Assembly: GCA_947088675.1 (NCBI GenBank)
Contig: CAMUHN010000001.1
Location: forward strand, 46,024-110,023
Direction of reading: 5' to 3'
Length of the DNA: 64,000 nucleotides
From: an uncultured Roseburia sp.
Lineage (GTDB): Bacteria; Bacillota; Clostridia; Lachnospirales; Lachnospiraceae
Both the position numbers and the translations under genes were made by a program. The notes under the pieces are model-generated. The model was given only the letters and a program-made list of their open reading frames with translations. It had not been told where the DNA came from and searched no databases. Within the stretch, counting starts at the first letter, position 1. Every line of letters starts with the position of its first letter. Shown in pieces: positions 61,313 to 64,000 of the stretch.

Positions 61313-61676
61313 CTCACACGAACCTACATGTCGCGGCCCTGACTCGACTCTTATCCGCGCGGAGAATCCATCGCCATACATGGCGTGTTTTTGCGGATTC
61401 TCCGGTGTGAGACTTAGTTGTTCTCAGCGCGCGAACCTGTTTCGCGTTTTGCCCTCTGGCGTGAGCTTTAGAACTTCTTCTCACACTAACCCCTATGTCA
61501 CAGCTTCGCTGTGACTCAAATCAAGATGAAAAACGCCATGTGACGTTCCCGGCACATTTTTTTGGCGTTTTTCGGCGTGAAACTTAGTACGTCCATGTGA
61601 ATTTATTCACATTGCGAAATTGCCCATTGGCAATGAGCAAAGGCTCGTAAATGAGCCTTAGATGTACTTTTCACAC
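61313..61676. repeat. Island of eight nested and tandem hairpins
   Basis: No gene lies in 61286-61871. Within it I find GGAGAATCC (61361)/GGATTCTCC (61395) enclosing CGCCAT/ATGGCG, all inside CTCACAC (61313)/GTGTGAG (61405); CGCGAA/TTCGCG (61430-61446); GCGTGAG/CTCACAC (61459-61486); GTCACAGC/GCTGTGAC (61497-61515); AAAAACGCC/GGCGTTTTT (61529-61572); ATGTGAAT/ATTCACAT (61595-61612); ATTGCC/GGCAAT (61619-61634); and AAGGCTC/GAGCCTT (61640-61659). The last three are enclosed by GTAC/GTAC and GTGAA/TTCAC, like a cloverleaf. Confidence 0.75.
61491..61522. repeat. Hairpin repeat unit, second copy at 53159-53190
   Basis: GTCACAGC-TTC-GCTGTGAC is a perfect 8-bp stem. The 32-bp unit is shared at 27 positions with the junction at 53159-53190. 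Confidence 0.55.
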
Positions 61677-61871
61677 TACAACCTTTTTGCAGATTCGTCA
61701 ATCTATCTTTCAAAACAGTCAATATATGGCATGATAACAACAAAAATCGACAAAAATCGCAACTTTGCCATATTATAATATCAAAGAAAATTATGATACC
61801 ATCACGGCATATCCCATGCCGTACCAGACGAAAGAAACAAAACAGCAACTTCCCGGAGGTGGCCTGACCAT

Positions 61872-62252
61872 ATGAAAAATTCTTTATCTAAACTGCTTTG
61901 CAAAATTGCCAAACTACCTGATCCGAATGCAAAAAACTGCATTGTCGGCGATCATTCTGAGGTACTGCTCATTGATCTGGAAAAAAGATTAGGTACATTG
62001 GACTGTTTTCGCTTTCTCGATTGTGCCACAATCAGAGAACTTATCCAGAAAAATTACCGCCATGTAAATACAGAAACACTGGATTTCGCAGTCAGCAAAC
62101 TCATGATGCGAAATTCAGGCGATCCGTTCCGGACTATGAAAACAGAAGAAGAACGATGTAATTTTACAAAAACGATTTTAAACTATTATATGGAACACAA
62201 TATTAACGTAGCCAAACTCTTTATGGATTATTTAATCCTTGACAAAGAGTAA
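61872..62252 (+). CDS. Small hypothetical protein, paralogue of the next gene
   Basis: A 126-residue cytosolic protein with no signal peptide. The core LLIDLEKRLGTLDCFRFLDCATIRELIQKNYRHVNTETLDFAVSKLM is shared with the 104-residue neighbour. I do not recognise the family. GGAGGTGG is about 13 nt before the ATG, rather far. Codon use is AT-richer than the core genes. The pair looks like an accessory, lineage-specific duplication. Confidence 0.7.
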   Translation: MKNSLSKLLCKIAKLPDPNAKNCIVGDHSEVLLIDLEKRLGTLDCFRFLDCATIRELIQKNYRHVNTETLDFAVSKLMMRNSGDPFRTMKTEEERCNFTKTILNYYMEHNINVAKLFMDYLILDKE

Positions 62253-62318
62253 CAAATCACTTTTCAGCGCAAATACAATCCGGCAGACTGATATCGGCAC
62301 ACCGCAGGAGGTCTTATC

Positions 62319-62633
62319 ATGATAAATCAGGAGAAAAAACAATCAGACGAACAACAAAAAGATCTTGCAAGAAAACGCATCACATTATCAGGCAATTTTG
62401 CAGATATCCTGCTTCTCGATTTAGAAAAAAAGCTTGGTTCACTGGATTGCTTCCGCTTTCTTTCTCCGGAACACATTACAGATCTGATTCGGAGAAATTA
62501 TAACAATATCAATGCTGAAACATTAGAATATGCTGTCTGCAAGATTTTAATTGATTATATGGATGACGATTTTAAATATGGAAAGAATAAAAAAAACCAG
62601 ATAGATTTCGCCAGTCTGCTGTCAGAAAAATAA
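62319..62633 (+). CDS. Small hypothetical protein, paralogue of the previous gene
   Basis: A 104-residue protein. LLLDLEKKLGSLDCFRFLSPEHITDLIRRNYNNINAETLEYAVCKIL aligns without gaps to the preceding protein, with the invariant block LDCFRFL. A Lys/Gln-rich N-terminus (EKKQSDEQQKDLARKR) and short C-terminal tail differ. GGAGGT lies seven bases before the ATG. It is 66 bp after its paralogue, probably cotranscribed. Function unknown. Confidence 0.72.
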   Translation: MINQEKKQSDEQQKDLARKRITLSGNFADILLLDLEKKLGSLDCFRFLSPEHITDLIRRNYNNINAETLEYAVCKILIDYMDDDFKYGKNKKNQIDFASLLSEK

Positions 62634-62821
62634 TATCCTCTTCTCCATCTATTCTGCATAAATCAAACATAATTACATTACTGTTTCCTGTCAAATCCTG
62701 TGACGTTCTCAGAAAACCGCCTTTTTACACAGTAACAGCATATCAGGAAAAAAGCTGGCAAGTTTTAAAAATGGAATGGAACGATATGTCTTTTTGTGGT
62801 AGAATTATATTGTATTATACC

Positions 62822-62848
62822 CGTTCTGTTAACAGCGCAGACAGAACG
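62822..62848 (+). other. Inverted repeat upstream of a hypothetical gene
   Basis: CGTTCTGT (62822-62829) and ACAGAACG (62841-62848) are complementary around 11 bp. It lies 63 bp before the start of the 165-residue gene and could be an operator or leader hairpin. Nothing else is recognised in 62634-62911. Confidence 0.4.
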
Positions 62849-62911
62849 AACTTTATTCGAAAATCATGGGTATTCTGTCCTTAAGGAAAACGAAAAAAGG
62901 ATTCTGATCTT

Positions 62912-63409
62912 ATGGAAAAAGATTTGCCAGGAACGTATTATCTGATTAAATTTCAGATTTTACAGGAAGAATATTATACTTTTTGGTATACAGATGATAT
63001 GGACGGATTTCTGCTTGACAGAAAAGGGAAATTAAAATCTTTGCCAACGAAAGAAGATGCGGTTGCTTTTGCAGCAAAAATGGGTTTTTTGCTTGATACA
63101 AAGGAGCTTCTTATATCATCCGCAATTCTGCGAAAAAGAAACATAGACTGCAGTCTGTTTCTGAATTACTGGAATATCTTTTCAGATATAGCGTATTCGA
63201 TCAACTGCCGGTTTGCAGGTGACAGCAGGGATGACGTCACCAGCCGCATCTATGAGAAGCTGTTTTACGGATGCAATATACTGGTATCGGAAGACGAAGA
63301 ACATTATATACCGAAATGGAGTAAAAAAGAAAAACGCAGAATCGCGAATATAATGAAAAACGGCTTTGAAATTTTAGCCAATGGGCTAAGCGCGGACCGG
63401 AACCTGTGA
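62912..63409 (+). CDS. Hypothetical protein
   Basis: A 165-residue soluble protein (MEKDLPGTYYLIKFQILQEEYYTFWYTDDMDGFLLDRKGKL at the start; a helical C-terminus WSKKEKRRIANIMKNGFEIL). The beginning resembles a small beta-sandwich with aromatic residues; I do not recognise the family, though size and isolation are reminiscent of immunity or toxin-related proteins. AAGGA sits 11 nt upstream of the ATG. AT-rich composition matches the accessory neighbours. Confidence 0.65.
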   Translation: MEKDLPGTYYLIKFQILQEEYYTFWYTDDMDGFLLDRKGKLKSLPTKEDAVAFAAKMGFLLDTKELLISSAILRKRNIDCSLFLNYWNIFSDIAYSINCRFAGDSRDDVTSRIYEKLFYGCNILVSEDEEHYIPKWSKKEKRRIANIMKNGFEILANGLSADRNL

Positions 63410-63574
63410 CTTTTCACGCCCCCGCACTCCCGCAGCTTCAGATACCATATGCACGCTTTCTTTCAGATTTTTTGCCATATACTCCGCCGTCCTCTGTCTT
63501 GACCAGACATTTTGATACATGGATTTCCAGTCTTCCTATTTTGCTTTCTCCAAAATAAGGTCTTTTGTCTCCAT
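63386..63574 (-). pseudogene. Possible decayed acetyltransferase fragment
   Basis: Read on the minus strand from ATG 63574, METKDLILEKAK, a stop, then EDWKSMYQNVWSRQRTAEYM resembles the start of GNAT acetyltransferases that have a DW-x-x-MY-x-NVW motif. A TAG interrupts it after 12 codons and the sequence drifts away after about 35. It overlaps the end of the convergent hypothetical gene. The match is from memory and weak. Confidence 0.3.
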
Positions 63575-63587
63575 TTGCAAACACCGT

Positions 63588-63920
63588 TTATTTTGCCTTT
63601 CTCTTTTTTCCTGTCAAAACTGTGAAAAGAACAAAAGACAGTAACAGTACGATGCCGAATCCAGAAACAATACCAAGTAAATTTTTGATTTTTATCATTT
63701 CTGCCGCTTTCGCTATGGATCGTTCCGCTATTTCCAAAAAATCTGCTGAATTTACAATATTCCGATATACCACAAACTGACAGGTACTGAATATGGCCCC
63801 CGACAACAATAATAAATCTGCTAAAATCCAACGAGCCATTCTATATTTACTGTTATGAACGGGTGCCTTTTTCCGTTTCTTTAAATATACAACGACAAGG
63901 ATCATAATCATTATACTCAA
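63588..63920 (-). CDS. Small membrane protein, hypothetical
   Basis: A protein of up to 110 residues with three hydrophobic segments: the N-terminus (IMIMILVVVYL), a middle stretch (ILADLLLLSGAIFSTCQFVVY) and a C-terminal one (IVSGFGIVLLLSFVLFTVL), ending in basic KKRKAK. The start is uncertain: TTG 63920, or ATG 63911 or 63905; no convincing ribosome site is seen, and its 5' end overlaps a transposon-like fragment in another frame, so it may be truncated. Confidence 0.5.
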   Translation of the reverse strand: MSIMIMILVVVYLKKRKKAPVHNSKYRMARWILADLLLLSGAIFSTCQFVVYRNIVNSADFLEIAERSIAKAAEMIKIKNLLGIVSGFGIVLLLSFVLFTVLTGKKRKAK

Positions 63921-64000
63921 ACAGCAGGGAAACAGTCAGTGGCAGTATGCCCTGTGCCTGTTTCATGCCCTCTATGAGCCTTTCAAAGCGTTCCTGTGCC
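63853..64000 (-). pseudogene. Truncated transposon protein (TnpV-like) entering from the right edge
   Basis: An open frame runs in from base 64000 to TAA at 63853-63855. Its first residues, AQERFERLIEGMKQAQGI, resemble the C-terminal part of TnpV-type proteins of Firmicute integrative elements; the similarity breaks at about 63950, after which the frame reads unrelated residues. I infer a truncated gene at an element boundary. Based on family memory only. Confidence 0.4.

Noticed and set aside
61313-61676. CRISPR array or retron RNA
   Set aside because: The hairpins differ in sequence and have no regular spacers, and no cas gene or reverse transcriptase is present.

Overview
The window reads as a chromosomal segment of a low-to-mid GC Firmicute, most likely a gut Clostridium-type anaerobe of the Lachnospiraceae. 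Clues are strong GGAGG ribosome sites, frequent TTG and GTG starts, a perfect CIRCE element before groES-groEL, an MsmK-type sugar ATPase standing alone, BspA-like leucine-rich repeat proteins, a group-B-like [FeFe] hydrogenase, and a cysE-cysS-mrnC-rlmB-sigH block. The species call is inference; no 16S gene is present.

Layout. 1-1.2 kb: tail of a GGDEF gene, rpsT with its own promoter and terminator, and a Uma2-family gene. 1.3-11.6 kb: an L-fucose utilisation operon on the minus strand (permease, ATPase, permease, binding protein, unknown gene, RhaB-like kinase, fucI, fucU) under a LacI-type regulator with two matching operators around one promoter. 11.7-12.4 kb: a lipoprotein gene. 12.4-22.3 kb: a long minus-strand run of a CdaR-like regulator, parE, parC, folC, folE, folBK, a CPBP protease and folP. 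22.4-31.1 kb: msmK-like ATPase, sigH, rlmB, a GH2 glycosidase inserted in a conserved block, mrnC, cysS, cysE and ispF. 31.1-37.1 kb: MBOAT/SGNH-like acyltransferase pair, two tRNAs (Met-CAU, Val-UAC), MATE transporter, DegV protein and Nudix hydrolase. 37.2-40.1 kb: PadR-DUF1700-DUF4097 stress-type operon and a second Uma2 gene. 40.3-44.4 kb: groEL, groES, a DUF2974-like hydrolase and a Cof-type HAD phosphatase.

44.5-58 kb is the most unusual part. A minus-strand gene train encodes a cytosolic PAS kinase, a receiver fused to a degenerate HD-GYP domain, a membrane hybrid kinase with Hpt domain, a membrane hybrid kinase fused at its C-terminus to a complete DegV (fatty-acid-binding) domain, a RACo-like iron-sulfur ASKHA ATPase and a [FeFe] hydrogenase-like protein. 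It is divergent, from back-to-back promoters 20 bp apart, from a LytTR regulator/GHKL kinase pair. I infer a multi-component redox or lipid-linked signalling system; its function is not established by the sequence.

58-64 kb is accessory: two tandem secreted LRR proteins with a possible 22-residue leader peptide, a DUF1848 protein, a 364-bp island of eight hairpins with related fragments elsewhere in the window, two paralogous small unknown proteins, an unknown 165-residue protein, a small membrane protein and what look like a decayed acetyltransferase and a truncated transposon gene at the right edge.
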